34,145 nt of DNA from Clostridiales bacterium. Its GTDB lineage: Bacteria; Bacillota; Clostridia; Lachnospirales; Lachnospiraceae. Positions 16,038-23,272 of the stretch are shown here, piece after piece (the first letter of the stretch is position 1; each line of letters starts with the position of its first letter). The position numbers and the translations under genes are program-made. Location of the stretch: the NCBI GenBank assembly GCA_021202655.1, contig JAJQCO010000202.1, positions 1-34,145 of the forward strand, written 5' to 3'. The notes under the pieces are model-generated. The model ran no database searches and was not told the DNA's origin. It saw nothing but the letters and a program-made list of their open reading frames with translations.

Positions 16038-16993
16038 TTGATCACTCCCTTCTGCCACACCAGCACCCGGTCTCTCAGACGGAACAACAGTGTAATGAAA
16101 CAATAACAGGTAATACTCATGACAATCAATCCGGCATAAACATTAGCATAAGACATCATATCCTTCTGCCAGTTGATATACCAGCCGATTCCATACTTTG
16201 CTCCCAGCATTTCAGCCGTTACCAGCGTAATAAATGAGGAGGTCGTTCCATTGAACAATCCGATAAACATGTGCGGCATCGCTGCCGGGACTCCAACTCG
16301 TAAGATTGTGTATCGGTTAGAGGCTCCCAATGTTGCCGCCGCTTCAAAATAAGAATTCTGGATACTGGCTATTCCGCTGCTGGTTAAAACGGTAGTGGGG
16401 AACCACACGGCAAGCGCAATCAGAAATGCGCTTGCAGAGACAACGGTCGGAAAGCTGACCAGGACAAGAGGGATCCACGCCGTGGACGGAATGGGTCCCA
16501 ACACCCGCACCAGAGGATAAATCCAATATCGCGCGTGGCGGTTAAATCCAATCGCCACTCCGGTCAGGATTCCCACAGTTGCGCCGGAAACCCATCCGGT
16601 AACCAGTAAACGCAGAGAGTAAAGCAGGCACTTCCCAATAAACGCCGCATCTTCAATCAACACCCCGAAAATCCGGTCTAACGATGGAAAATACAGGACT
16701 GGCAGCCTGGCTGTTTTTACAGTCAGTATATTTAACACACACAGAAAGCAGATCACTCCTGTATAGAATGGGGCTTTTCCGGAATAATGAGTTTGAAGTA
16801 CCGGAAAGAAAAATCCGGCCAGAAACAGCGCGCCGGCCAGGACGCATATCCCGATCAGGACGATCAGGAAATATGGGCGTTCTGCTTCCGGATGCAGAGA
16901 AGAATCCGGAAGCACGTATGCTATGGCCAGCGTCGCCGCGGCAGCAAGAAACGGTAGCAACGATTTTATGGATTTCCAAGTTGTTTCTCCCAA
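16031..16993 (-). CDS. ABC transporter permease (TauC/SsuC type)
   Basis: A 320-residue membrane protein. Two to three N-terminal helices (residues about 10-95) precede the BPD_transp_1 domain, which has the EAA-like loop AATLGASNRYTILRVGVPAAMPH. The family is usually about 250-270 residues, so the extra N-terminal helices are a mild oddity. The start is TTG at 16993, supported by GAGGAGG (17007-17001) seven bases upstream and the lack of a better ATG. It follows cysK by 32 bases. It forms the membrane channel of the sulfur-controlled importer. Confidence 0.9.
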   Translation of the reverse strand: MGETTWKSIKSLLPFLAAAATLAIAYVLPDSSLHPEAERPYFLIVLIGICVLAGALFLAGFFFPVLQTHYSGKAPFYTGVICFLCVLNILTVKTARLPVLYFPSLDRIFGVLIEDAAFIGKCLLYSLRLLVTGWVSGATVGILTGVAIGFNRHARYWIYPLVRVLGPIPSTAWIPLVLVSFPTVVSASAFLIALAVWFPTTVLTSSGIASIQNSYFEAAATLGASNRYTILRVGVPAAMPHMFIGLFNGTTSSFITLVTAEMLGAKYGIGWYINWQKDMMSYANVYAGLIVMSITCYCFITLLFRLRDRVLVWQKGVIKW

Positions 16994-17025
16994 TGTAGTT
17001 CCTCCTCAAGGATAAAAGCTGCCTC

Positions 17026-17958
17026 TTAATCTGCGAACAACGGGGTGGAAAGATACCGTTCGCCCGTATCGGGCAACAGAGCTACGATCGTCTTCCCCTT
17101 GTTCTCCGGTCTCCTGGCCAGCTGAATGGCAGCCCATGCAGCGGCGCCGGAAGAAATACCTACTAATACGCCTTCCTTCTTACCGATCCTCTTGCCCGTG
17201 TCAAAGGCATCCTTGTTTTCTACAGTGATGATCTCATCATAAACTCCTGTATCCAACACATCGGGAACGAAACCGGCTCCAATCCCCTGGATCTTGTGGG
17301 AGCCGGAAATTCCCTTGCTCAGCACGGGAGAATCGGCAGGCTCTACCGCCACTACCTTCAGATCAGGATTCCGGCTCTTTAAATATGCGCCGACGCCGGT
17401 GATCGTCCCGCCGGTACCGATGCCTGCCACGAAAATATCCACCTTGCCATCGGTATCCTCCCAGATTTCAGGGCCGGTCGTCGCCTTATGGACGGCAGGA
17501 TTAGCAGGATTGACAAACTGCCCGGGAATAAAACTGTTGGGGATTTCCCTGGCCAGCTCATCTGCCCTGGCAATGGCTCCCTTCATGCCCTTAGCGCCCT
17601 CGGTCAGAACCAGCTCCGCGCCATAGGCCTTCATCAGCTGGCGTCGCTCCACGCTCATGGTTTCGGGCATCACGATAATGATGCGATAACCGCGGGCAGC
17701 CGCCACGGAAGCCAGGCCAATTCCTGTGTTGCCGGAGGTTGGTTCAATAATAACCGCACCGGGCTTCAGAAGCCCCTTCTCTTCGGCGTCGTCAATCATG
17801 GCCTTGGCAATGCGATCCTTTACGCTGCCTGCGGGGTTGAAATATTCCAGCTTGGCCAGAAGCTTTGCCTCCAGCTTCTCCTCCTTTTCCAGGTGAACCA
17901 GCTCCAGCAACGGAGTCCTTCCAATCAGCTGGTCTGCGGATGTATAGATCTTGCTCAT
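17026..17958 (-). CDS. cysK: Cysteine synthase A (O-acetylserine sulfhydrylase)
   Basis: A 310-residue PLP enzyme of the cysteine synthase family. It makes L-cysteine from O-acetyl-L-serine and sulfide. Visible motifs are the PLP lysine in NPAGSVKDR (K47), the substrate loop PTSGNTGIG, the phosphate-binding GTGGTITG and SSGAAAWAA near the C-terminus. Its length is typical. GGAGG lies upstream of the ATG. It is the first gene after the cysteine leader peptide and attenuator (17992-18187) and is followed directly by the TauCBA-like importer. Cysteine supply is therefore predicted to set its expression. Confidence 0.95.
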   Translation of the reverse strand: MSKIYTSADQLIGRTPLLELVHLEKEEKLEAKLLAKLEYFNPAGSVKDRIAKAMIDDAEEKGLLKPGAVIIEPTSGNTGIGLASVAAARGYRIIIVMPETMSVERRQLMKAYGAELVLTEGAKGMKGAIARADELAREIPNSFIPGQFVNPANPAVHKATTGPEIWEDTDGKVDIFVAGIGTGGTITGVGAYLKSRNPDLKVVAVEPADSPVLSKGISGSHKIQGIGAGFVPDVLDTGVYDEIITVENKDAFDTGKRIGKKEGVLVGISSGAAAWAAIQLARRPENKGKTIVALLPDTGERYLSTPLFAD

Positions 17959-17991
17959 AATTTTTTTCCTCCAATCATGTTTTAACCAATT

Positions 17992-18022
17992 AAAAAACCG
18001 GAAGCCTGAAACAAGCTCCCGG
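17992..18022 (-). terminator. Attenuator terminator upstream of cysK
   Basis: On the minus strand, CCGGGAGC (18022-18015) pairs with GCTTCCGG (18005-17998) around a 9-base loop and is followed by six T (17997-17992). It lies 27 bases after the leader peptide stop and 33 bases before the cysK start, the position expected for an attenuator. Confidence 0.85.
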
Positions 18023-18049
18023 ACAAACGGCTGTGAGAATGCTGATCAT

Positions 18050-18187
18050 CTAATCATGCATCGTATCGAGGCGACCAGTTATGACGCAACATGCGCATGA
18101 CCGCACCCCAGCCATATCATATGCCCGGGAGTCCCTCATTCGACAACACATGGTGAGATTCCTTTTTTGAGAATAAACATGAATCAT
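18050..18187 (-). CDS. Cysteine-rich leader peptide of the cysK operon
   Basis: A 45-residue reading frame from ATG at 18187 to TAG at 18052-18050. AAAGGAGACGGAG lies at proper spacing upstream. It has five Cys codons, as CC at residues 14-15 and CAC-C at 31, 33 and 34. It sits between a strong promoter and a terminator hairpin and just ahead of cysK. Ribosome stalling at Cys codons under cysteine starvation would be expected to change folding so that the terminator does not form; this is inference from the trp/his attenuation model. It has no recognisable domain and probably no function as a protein. Confidence 0.75.
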   Translation of the reverse strand: MIHVYSQKRNLTMCCRMRDSRAYDMAGVRSCACCVITGRLDTMHD

Positions 18188-18245
18188 CGTCTCCGTCTCC
18201 TTTCCCCATTATTTCTTCTCATCAGATTCTGAATTCGATGTGCCT

Positions 18246-18274
18246 ATCATATCACCATTCGCCTACTATGTCAA
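18246..18274 (-). promoter_or_regulatory. Promoter of the cysK operon
   Basis: TTGACA (18274-18269), a 17-base spacer, TATGAT (18251-18246) on the minus strand. The spacer contains TAGGCGAAT, and ATAGGCA overlaps the -10 box and the bases after it. Both resemble half-sites of the dyad at 23122-23164, so a repressor could bind here. Confidence 0.85.
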
Positions 18275-18313
18275 TAGGTTTAATAAGCGGTTTTCAAAAA
18301 ATTTTTCAGTGTC

Positions 18314-18343
18314 TTGATTTGTCAACCCGCCCTGCGTTATAAT
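18314..18343 (+). promoter_or_regulatory. Promoter of the rrf2 gene
   Basis: TTGATT (18314-18319), an 18-base spacer, TATAAT (18338-18343). TAGGCAAA follows from 18343, so the same candidate half-site lies over the start of transcription, consistent with self-regulation. It is divergent from the cysK promoter, 40 bases away. Confidence 0.7.
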
Positions 18344-18369
18344 AGGCAAAAGCGGAAAGAGGTAATCCT

Positions 18370-18765
18370 ATGATTTCAACAAAAGGGCGTTATGCGCTCC
18401 GGCTTATGATAGATATCGCCGAGCATCCGAACGAGGACTGTATTCCATTAAAAGACATAGCAGAACGACAGGAAATATCAAAAAAATATCTTGAAATTAT
18501 CGCGAAGGAGCTGGTTAAAGGTAAGCTGATATCCGGCCACGGCGGACGCGGCGGCGGTTATGTCTTATGACGACAGCCGGAAGAATATACAAACGGAGAG
18601 ATCCTTACACTGACTGATGGCTCTCTTGCCACGGTCGCCTGCATTACAAAAGATGCACCTCCCTGCAGCAGATCCTCTGTTTGCAAAACGCTGCCTCTCT
18701 GGAAGGAATTCGACAAAATGGTATGTGATTTTTTCTATGGAAAGACCCTGGTCGATTTGCTGTAA
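18370..18765 (+). pseudogene. Rrf2 family regulator (CymR/IscR-like) interrupted by in-frame TGA
   Basis: The first 66 codons form a typical Rrf2 winged helix-turn-helix: MISTKGRYALRLMIDIAEH, then ISKKYLEIIAKELVKGKLI and GRGGGYVL. TGA follows at 18568-18570. The same frame then continues without any shift through RQPEEYTNGEILTLTDGSLATV and three cysteines (CITKDAPPCSRSSVC) to TAA at 18763. Exactly one codon of a normal 131-residue protein is a stop. The three cysteines match the place where some Rrf2 proteins bind a 2Fe-2S cluster. Either this is a fresh nonsense mutation, or the TGA is read through. The location beside cysK suggests a cysteine or Fe-S regulator. Confidence 0.85.
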
Positions 18766-18797
18766 AAAAGGCGCCTGAATTGTTCAAAACCGTCAGA

Positions 18798-18811
18798 CCG
18801 CCGGGAGGCGG
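18798..18811. terminator. Short GC hairpin between convergent genes
   Basis: CCGCC (18798-18802) and GGCGG (18807-18811) flank a GGGA loop between the ends of the Rrf2 gene and the HMA/UreH-like gene. There is no clear U-run directly after it, so terminator function is uncertain. Confidence 0.3.
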
Positions 18812-18834
18812 AACGGCGGATCCCTGGCTGCGAC

Positions 18835-20118
18835 TTACTTTTCAACGACTGTGATCGTATTTTTCAGCATTCCCATCCAACAGGAATATGTATACGTTCC
18901 CTCTTCGACCGGTGTAAATTCTATGATGACTTCACCTGCGGTAAGCTTTACCTGTTGGTGAAACGCTGACAGTGTAATCTCATTATTGCAGCCGTTCAGA
19001 TTCTTCTCATCTACCTCCATCGTCCACACGACAGGAATCCCTGCAGTAATCTGAATATCGTCGTAGCCGTTGGCATGGAGTGAGGTAGTCACATACTGGA
19101 CATCTCCGTCAATGGTTGAAACGATAGCTCCATCTGTGTTTTTCTTTGTTGATGAAACAGCAAAGCCTGTCAGGGCAAGATTATTCTGTATCATAAAAAT
19201 TCCCATGATAACCAACAGGATGGAACCGACCTGAAGCATACGCTGCCGCCAATGCATTTTCAGCATCCCGGCTGCCAGGCCAAATGTAAAGACAAGAGGA
19301 ATCGTACCCAGACAAAAGAAAAACATGGACAGAGCTCCGGCCAGCATACTGCCGCTGGCGATGGCGTAGACCTGCATGGATTGCAGCGGCCCGCAGGGCA
19401 TCAAACCATTTGCCAGACCCACTGCAAAGAAGCTGTGTTTTCCCACACTTTGTATTTTGGCAGAAAGCTTCCCGATCAGTCTCGGAAAAAAACGAACAGG
19501 CAGAGAAATTCCTCCCAGCATATGAATGCCCATGAGCAGCATAAACCCGCCTGCAACCAGGCCGATTACGCCTCTTACCCGTAGGGTAATGGCCGCTTTT
19601 TCGCCAATCAGACCCAGAATACCGCCGATCAGAGTGTAGCTGGTAAGCCGCCCAAGATTGTACAGGATACTGCGGCGCAAGGGTTTTATATTTCCGGAGG
19701 AAATGCTCTGAGCCAGATTTAATCCTCCGCACATGGCGATACAATGGACACTCGTCAACAAGCCGATCACGAACAGGGCAACATAACTCATTCGTTCTTC
19801 GCTGATCGTCGGAATACTCTGAAATATCTCCAGCCATCCCATGTGCCGGGCGATCATATAAACTCCCAGAATGATAACCAGCATAGCCGCCGTATCCCGG
19901 GCCTTTTTTTCGTTTTTCGCAACTCCGTAGCCAGTCTTTTGAATTGTTTCAATGATGACGCTTTCTGTGCAGGGAGTGTTGAACTCAACTGTCAATTCAC
20001 CTCTACTGCGATTTGCGGTTACGGACTGTACGCCTTCCAGTGCCGATACCGCTCCTTCCAGTCGGCGCTCACAACCGGAGCAGGTCATGCCCGCAACGTA
20101 AAAAATAACCTTGCTCAC
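18835..20118 (-). CDS. HMA/UreH-like (TauE/SafE)/cupredoxin-like fusion, metal handling
   Basis: A 427-residue three-part protein. Residues 1-68 are a heavy-metal-associated domain with the metal-binding GMTCSGC. Residues about 78-310 form a UreH-like membrane domain with SVHCIAMCGG and LMPCGPLQSM. The C-terminal about 110 residues, after another helix, look like a cupredoxin-type domain ending SCWMGMLKN, with possible copper ligands Cys and Met. The family is linked to copper or other soft metals, or to electron transfer for them. It is the last gene of the operon that starts at the nitrilase gene and follows a Cys-rich DUF2318-like lipoprotein by 14 bases; the two commonly occur together. 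Confidence 0.85.
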   Translation of the reverse strand: MSKVIFYVAGMTCSGCERRLEGAVSALEGVQSVTANRSRGELTVEFNTPCTESVIIETIQKTGYGVAKNEKKARDTAAMLVIILGVYMIARHMGWLEIFQSIPTISEERMSYVALFVIGLLTSVHCIAMCGGLNLAQSISSGNIKPLRRSILYNLGRLTSYTLIGGILGLIGEKAAITLRVRGVIGLVAGGFMLLMGIHMLGGISLPVRFFPRLIGKLSAKIQSVGKHSFFAVGLANGLMPCGPLQSMQVYAIASGSMLAGALSMFFFCLGTIPLVFTFGLAAGMLKMHWRQRMLQVGSILLVIMGIFMIQNNLALTGFAVSSTKKNTDGAIVSTIDGDVQYVTTSLHANGYDDIQITAGIPVVWTMEVDEKNLNGCNNEITLSAFHQQVKLTAGEVIIEFTPVEEGTYTYSCWMGMLKNTITVVEK

Positions 20119-20132
20119 GAATGTCGCCTCCT

Positions 20133-20624
20133 TTAAAACTGCTTCCAGTTGGAAAAGCGGTATGCGTTTTCTTTCAAAAAGGAGTCGGAAACCGTAATGA
20201 TTCCGTTTTCTTCGTTGTAATCATCCTCCGTAATCGGAACAGGGTTGCAGCCTCCGCCTGTAAGCCCTATTTTATCGGATGAGAAGCGATTCCCGCAGTT
20301 CTGGCAGACAAAGTCGTCGCCGTCCTGTTCAAAATAAGCATAGGGAGATCCGTTGCAAACCTGACAGGTATTCATTGCGAGACGAACGGTATCGTCCGAA
20401 GCGAGAACCGCAAAAATCTCAACATCCGTTTCATCAATTGTCGTATCATAATAACTGGCGCTGGTGCTTATATCTTCTACACGGATTTCGATTCCGGTTT
20501 CTGTTGTACCGGATACATTTTCCTGCATTTCCCCTGACTCTGTTTCGGAAGAACAACCGACCATAACAATCGCCATAGCTGCTGCAATAACTCCTGTGAC
20601 GAATCGTAATCCTTTTTTGCGCAT
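20133..20624 (-). CDS. DUF2318-like Fe-S/metal-binding lipoprotein
   Basis: A 163-residue protein. The signal peptide ends in MVGCSS, a lipobox. The second half has the DUF2318 hallmark of paired cysteines, NTCQVCNGSPYAYF followed by VCQNCGNRFS, and later GGGCNPVP. This resembles the C-terminal domain of membrane Fe-S proteins near iron or copper transporters. The frame is open to an ATG at 20645 that overlaps the tcdA stop by 4 bases. ATG at 20624 is preferred because GAGGT is well spaced and the signal peptide then begins MRKKG. It probably works outside the cell with the HMA/UreH-like protein encoded next. Confidence 0.8.
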   Translation of the reverse strand: MRKKGLRFVTGVIAAAMAIVMVGCSSETESGEMQENVSGTTETGIEIRVEDISTSASYYDTTIDETDVEIFAVLASDDTVRLAMNTCQVCNGSPYAYFEQDGDDFVCQNCGNRFSSDKIGLTGGGCNPVPITEDDYNEENGIITVSDSFLKENAYRFSNWKQF

Positions 20625-20641
20625 GATTGATACCTCGACTT

Positions 20642-21394
20642 TCATTTAATCAGATCCTTTATAACCTCTCCCGCCAGGATCAGACCGGCTACAGATGGAA
20701 CGAATGCAACGCTTCCTGGAATATCTCTTCGCCGCGTACATTTTCGTTTTGTCCCAGGTGGGCAGATACAGTGCGTCCGACAGCTGATCTCCATATCATC
20801 CAGAGGACGGATGCTTTTTTCCGTGGAATACACCACCTTCAACGCGCGTATCCCGCGCTTTCTGCATTCATGCCGCATCACCTTTGCCAGCGGACATACC
20901 GTTGTTTCGTAAATATCTGCCACCTGAAATTTTGTGGGATCGAGCTTATTTCCGGCTCCCATACAGCTGATGACCGGCACGCCGCATCTTTGCGCCTGTT
21001 CGATAATTTCGAGCTTTGCCGTAACGGTATCTACTGCGTCTACAACGTAGGAATATTGCGAAAAATCAAATTCGTCTGCATTCTCTGGAAGATAAAAACA
21101 CTTCCGGACTTCCACCTTTGCGTTCGGATTGATCTCGAGTATCCGTTCCTTCATGACATCTGCTTTATACTGGCCGACCGTTTTTCTGCTTGCAATGATC
21201 TGCCTGTTTAAATTGGTCAGGCAGATTTTATCATCGTCAACCAGCACGAAGGAACCGACTCCGCTTCGGGCAAGCGCTTCCACTGCGTATCCGCCTACGC
21301 CGCCGATGCCGAATACTGCGATGCTGGAGGTCGATAAGCGTTCCATTCCGTCTTTGCCCAGCAGAAGCTCTGTCCTTGAAAACTGATTCAGCAA
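20642..21394 (-). CDS. tcdA: tRNA threonylcarbamoyladenosine dehydratase (TcdA/CsdL)
   Basis: A 250-residue E1-like enzyme of the ThiF/MoeB/HesA superfamily. TcdA uses ATP to cyclise t6A37 in tRNAs that read ANN codons. Visible motifs are SRTELLLGKDGMERL at the N-terminus, the nucleotide loop GIGGVGGYAVEALARSG, DDDKICLTNLNRQ, and DAVDTVTAKL. The start is TTG at 21394 with GGGAGGG seven bases upstream. It lies 15 bases after larE. Cysteine desulfurase or CsdE-like partners are not next to it. Confidence 0.92.
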   Translation of the reverse strand: MLNQFSRTELLLGKDGMERLSTSSIAVFGIGGVGGYAVEALARSGVGSFVLVDDDKICLTNLNRQIIASRKTVGQYKADVMKERILEINPNAKVEVRKCFYLPENADEFDFSQYSYVVDAVDTVTAKLEIIEQAQRCGVPVISCMGAGNKLDPTKFQVADIYETTVCPLAKVMRHECRKRGIRALKVVYSTEKSIRPLDDMEISCRTHCICPPGTKRKCTRRRDIPGSVAFVPSVAGLILAGEVIKDLIK

Positions 21395-21409
21395 TGTGTT
21401 GCCCTCCCG

Positions 21410-22231
21410 CTATTTTTGCTCCTCAAGCGTCTCATTCATACTTCCGGTTCGGTAGCCCAGCAGATCCAATGTGACATAGGAAAACCCAAAGGACTTGAAC
21501 TCTGCATAAACGGTTTTCCTCACATCCTCCTGCATCAGCTTTTCAAACTCCTGCGGCATAAGTTCGATACGAGCAATGCTGCCGTGAATACGCACACGCA
21601 CTTGTCGAAATCCCAGATCGAGTAATAGCTGCTCCGCCTTATCTACCATTTGCAGCTTTTCTTCCGTGATGGTCTCTCCATATACAAATCGTGAGGACAG
21701 GCAGGCAAAGGACTGCTTGTTCCAGGTTGGAAGGTTAAACTCCCTGGACAGGCTGCGTATCTCCTCTTTGTTCAGCCTGGCATACCGCAATGGGCTGGCA
21801 ATTCCAAGCTCTTTTACGGCAATCAATCCCGGACGATAATCACCGTTATCGTCCATATTGGAGCCTTCGGCGACTGCCGCAATATGACGCTCTTTTGCCA
21901 GGGCAAGAATTTTTTCAAACAGCTCTCGCTTACACAGATAGCATCGATTTTTCGGGTTCTGCCGAAATCCTTCAATGTCCAGTTCCTCTGATGTGACTAC
22001 AAAATGCCGCACATGGAATTCGTCGCAAAAAGCTTTTGCCTCATCCAGCTCTCTTTTGGGGAAAGAGCAGGAGGACGCCGTTACCGCGATCACACGATCT
22101 CCCAGAGCTTCCTTCGCCGCATATAGCAGGAACGTAGAATCTACGCCGCCGGAAAAGGCGACGGCAACGCTTCCCATACTTTTCAGGTAGTCCTGTAATT
22201 TCTGATATTTCATGGATAAATTTTGTCCCAT
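21410..22231 (-). CDS. larE: ATP-dependent sacrificial sulfur transferase LarE
   Basis: A 273-residue PP-loop enzyme. LarE adenylates the nicotinic-acid mononucleotide cofactor precursor and gives up its own cysteine sulfur for the lactate racemase nickel-pincer cofactor. The PP-loop FSGGVDST is near residue 26, followed by RCYLCKRELF (97-106) and the sulfur-donating ACLSSR (C177, equal in place to C176 of the Lactobacillus enzyme). ATG at 22231 is preferred over GTG at 22240 because GAGGTG is then well spaced. No larA, larB or larC is visible in the window, so its target here may be the usual cofactor made elsewhere or something else. Confidence 0.92.
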   Translation of the reverse strand: MGQNLSMKYQKLQDYLKSMGSVAVAFSGGVDSTFLLYAAKEALGDRVIAVTASSCSFPKRELDEAKAFCDEFHVRHFVVTSEELDIEGFRQNPKNRCYLCKRELFEKILALAKERHIAAVAEGSNMDDNGDYRPGLIAVKELGIASPLRYARLNKEEIRSLSREFNLPTWNKQSFACLSSRFVYGETITEEKLQMVDKAEQLLLDLGFRQVRVRIHGSIARIELMPQEFEKLMQEDVRKTVYAEFKSFGFSYVTLDLLGYRTGSMNETLEEQK

Positions 22232-22246
22232 ATCACTCACCTCAAC

Positions 22247-23044
22247 TCAAGAATACAGCTCCGGTCTGCGCAGCGACACATACGGGCGGCTATCGCCCCT
22301 TCTGCGGTTATTGTCTACATCAATGTCAACATAGATAAGCTGCTCTCGGTCATCTGCTTTCGCTATAAGATTTCCGTCAGCATCCACAGCAAGCGATTCC
22401 CCCGAAAACGCCATCTGCCCCTCTGTTCCCGTTCGATTGCACATAGCAATGGGGATACAATTTTGAAACGCCTGCACACGGATCTCCCATTCAAACATGG
22501 TGAGTCGCTCGACTTTGGTGTTTGCCGTTGGTATCAGGATCAGATCTGCACCCTTCAGTTTTTCTGTCCGGATACTTTCCGGGTAATGACGGTCAAAGCA
22601 AACGACGATCCCCAGGTTTCCCAGAGGAGTTTGAAATACCAGAAATCCATCATCCGAAGGAGCATAGTAATCCTGTTCGTAAAAATTGACTGCCTGCGCG
22701 ATATGTACCATCTTCTGGGTACCCTGTATATCACCCGTTGCAGTGATAAGAAGGCTTGCGTCATAACGCTTTTGATTTTCCTCGTAATAAAAATTGGGAA
22801 CTGCATATATACGGTTCTCCCGACAGGCTTTCTGAAAGCTCCGTATCTCATCGGCATTCAATCTCACGACCTTATCAGATACATTTTGCTTTTCATACTG
22901 AGGAAAAAAGGGCAGAAGCGACAGCTCCGGGTACAAAATCAAATCCGCACCATTTTGAGCCGCATCCCGCAAAGCGGATAAGCATTTTTTCAAATTCCCC
23001 GCCTTATCTGATCCCATTTTCATTTGAAATAAGGCGATTTTCAT
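22247..23044 (-). CDS. Carbon-nitrogen hydrolase (nitrilase superfamily)
   Basis: A 265-residue amidohydrolase with the full catalytic triad: Glu in LYPELSLL (near residue 43), Lys in GTQKMVHI and Cys in VVCFDRHYPES. The family hydrolyses amides, nitriles or carbamoyl groups; N-carbamoylputrescine and omega-amide hydrolases are close in style. The substrate is unknown. ATG at 23044 (MKIALFQMK) is chosen for its classic N-terminus and the GAGGT upstream; a GTG at 23083 is also possible because AAGGAAG precedes it. It is the first gene of the larE-tcdA-DUF2318-HMA operon. Confidence 0.9.
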   Translation of the reverse strand: MKIALFQMKMGSDKAGNLKKCLSALRDAAQNGADLILYPELSLLPFFPQYEKQNVSDKVVRLNADEIRSFQKACRENRIYAVPNFYYEENQKRYDASLLITATGDIQGTQKMVHIAQAVNFYEQDYYAPSDDGFLVFQTPLGNLGIVVCFDRHYPESIRTEKLKGADLILIPTANTKVERLTMFEWEIRVQAFQNCIPIAMCNRTGTEGQMAFSGESLAVDADGNLIAKADDREQLIYVDIDVDNNRRRGDSRPYVSLRRPELYS

Positions 23045-23070
23045 TCCATACCTCACATTCATTTCAACTG

Positions 23071-23116
23071 CGGAATCTTCCACCGGAAGCTTCCTTCGTA
23101 TGCTAAGGCAAATAAA
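23071..23116. repeat. 46-bp repeat, copy 2 (in nitrilase leader)
   Basis: Aligns without gaps to 11184-11229 (37 of 46 identical). It lies in the leader of the nitrilase operon between the dyad at 23122-23164 and the coding region. Read on the minus strand it contains AAGGAAGC, which could serve as a ribosome binding site for the GTG at 23083. Confidence 0.6.
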
Positions 23117-23121
23117 GAGCG

Positions 23122-23164
23122 ATTTGCCTATCCGCCTACCGAATATATAGGCGAATAGGCAAAT
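23122..23164. promoter_or_regulatory. Large dyad over the nitrilase promoter start
   Basis: Two 17-base arms (23122-23138 and 23148-23164) match at 16 of 17 positions around a 9-base spacer. Each arm is itself a near direct repeat of TAGGCRAA (right arm TAGGCGAATAGGCAAAT). The dyad overlaps the -10 box edge and the transcription start, so it is well placed for repression. It could also fold as a 5' RNA hairpin. Confidence 0.75.
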
Positions 23165-23191
23165 TATAGCTTACAATGAGGCCAATGTCAA
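23163..23191 (-). promoter_or_regulatory. Promoter of the nitrilase-larE-tcdA operon
   Basis: Consensus sigma-A boxes on the minus strand: TTGACA (23191-23186), a 17-base spacer, TATAAT (23168-23163). Confidence 0.88.
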
Positions 23192-23272
23192 GAGCGGCAA
23201 TTTCCGCAAAAAACTTAATGATACTTCAGCTTCGAGAAATGTGAGCAGCCGTACCTGAATCGTTTAGACAGG

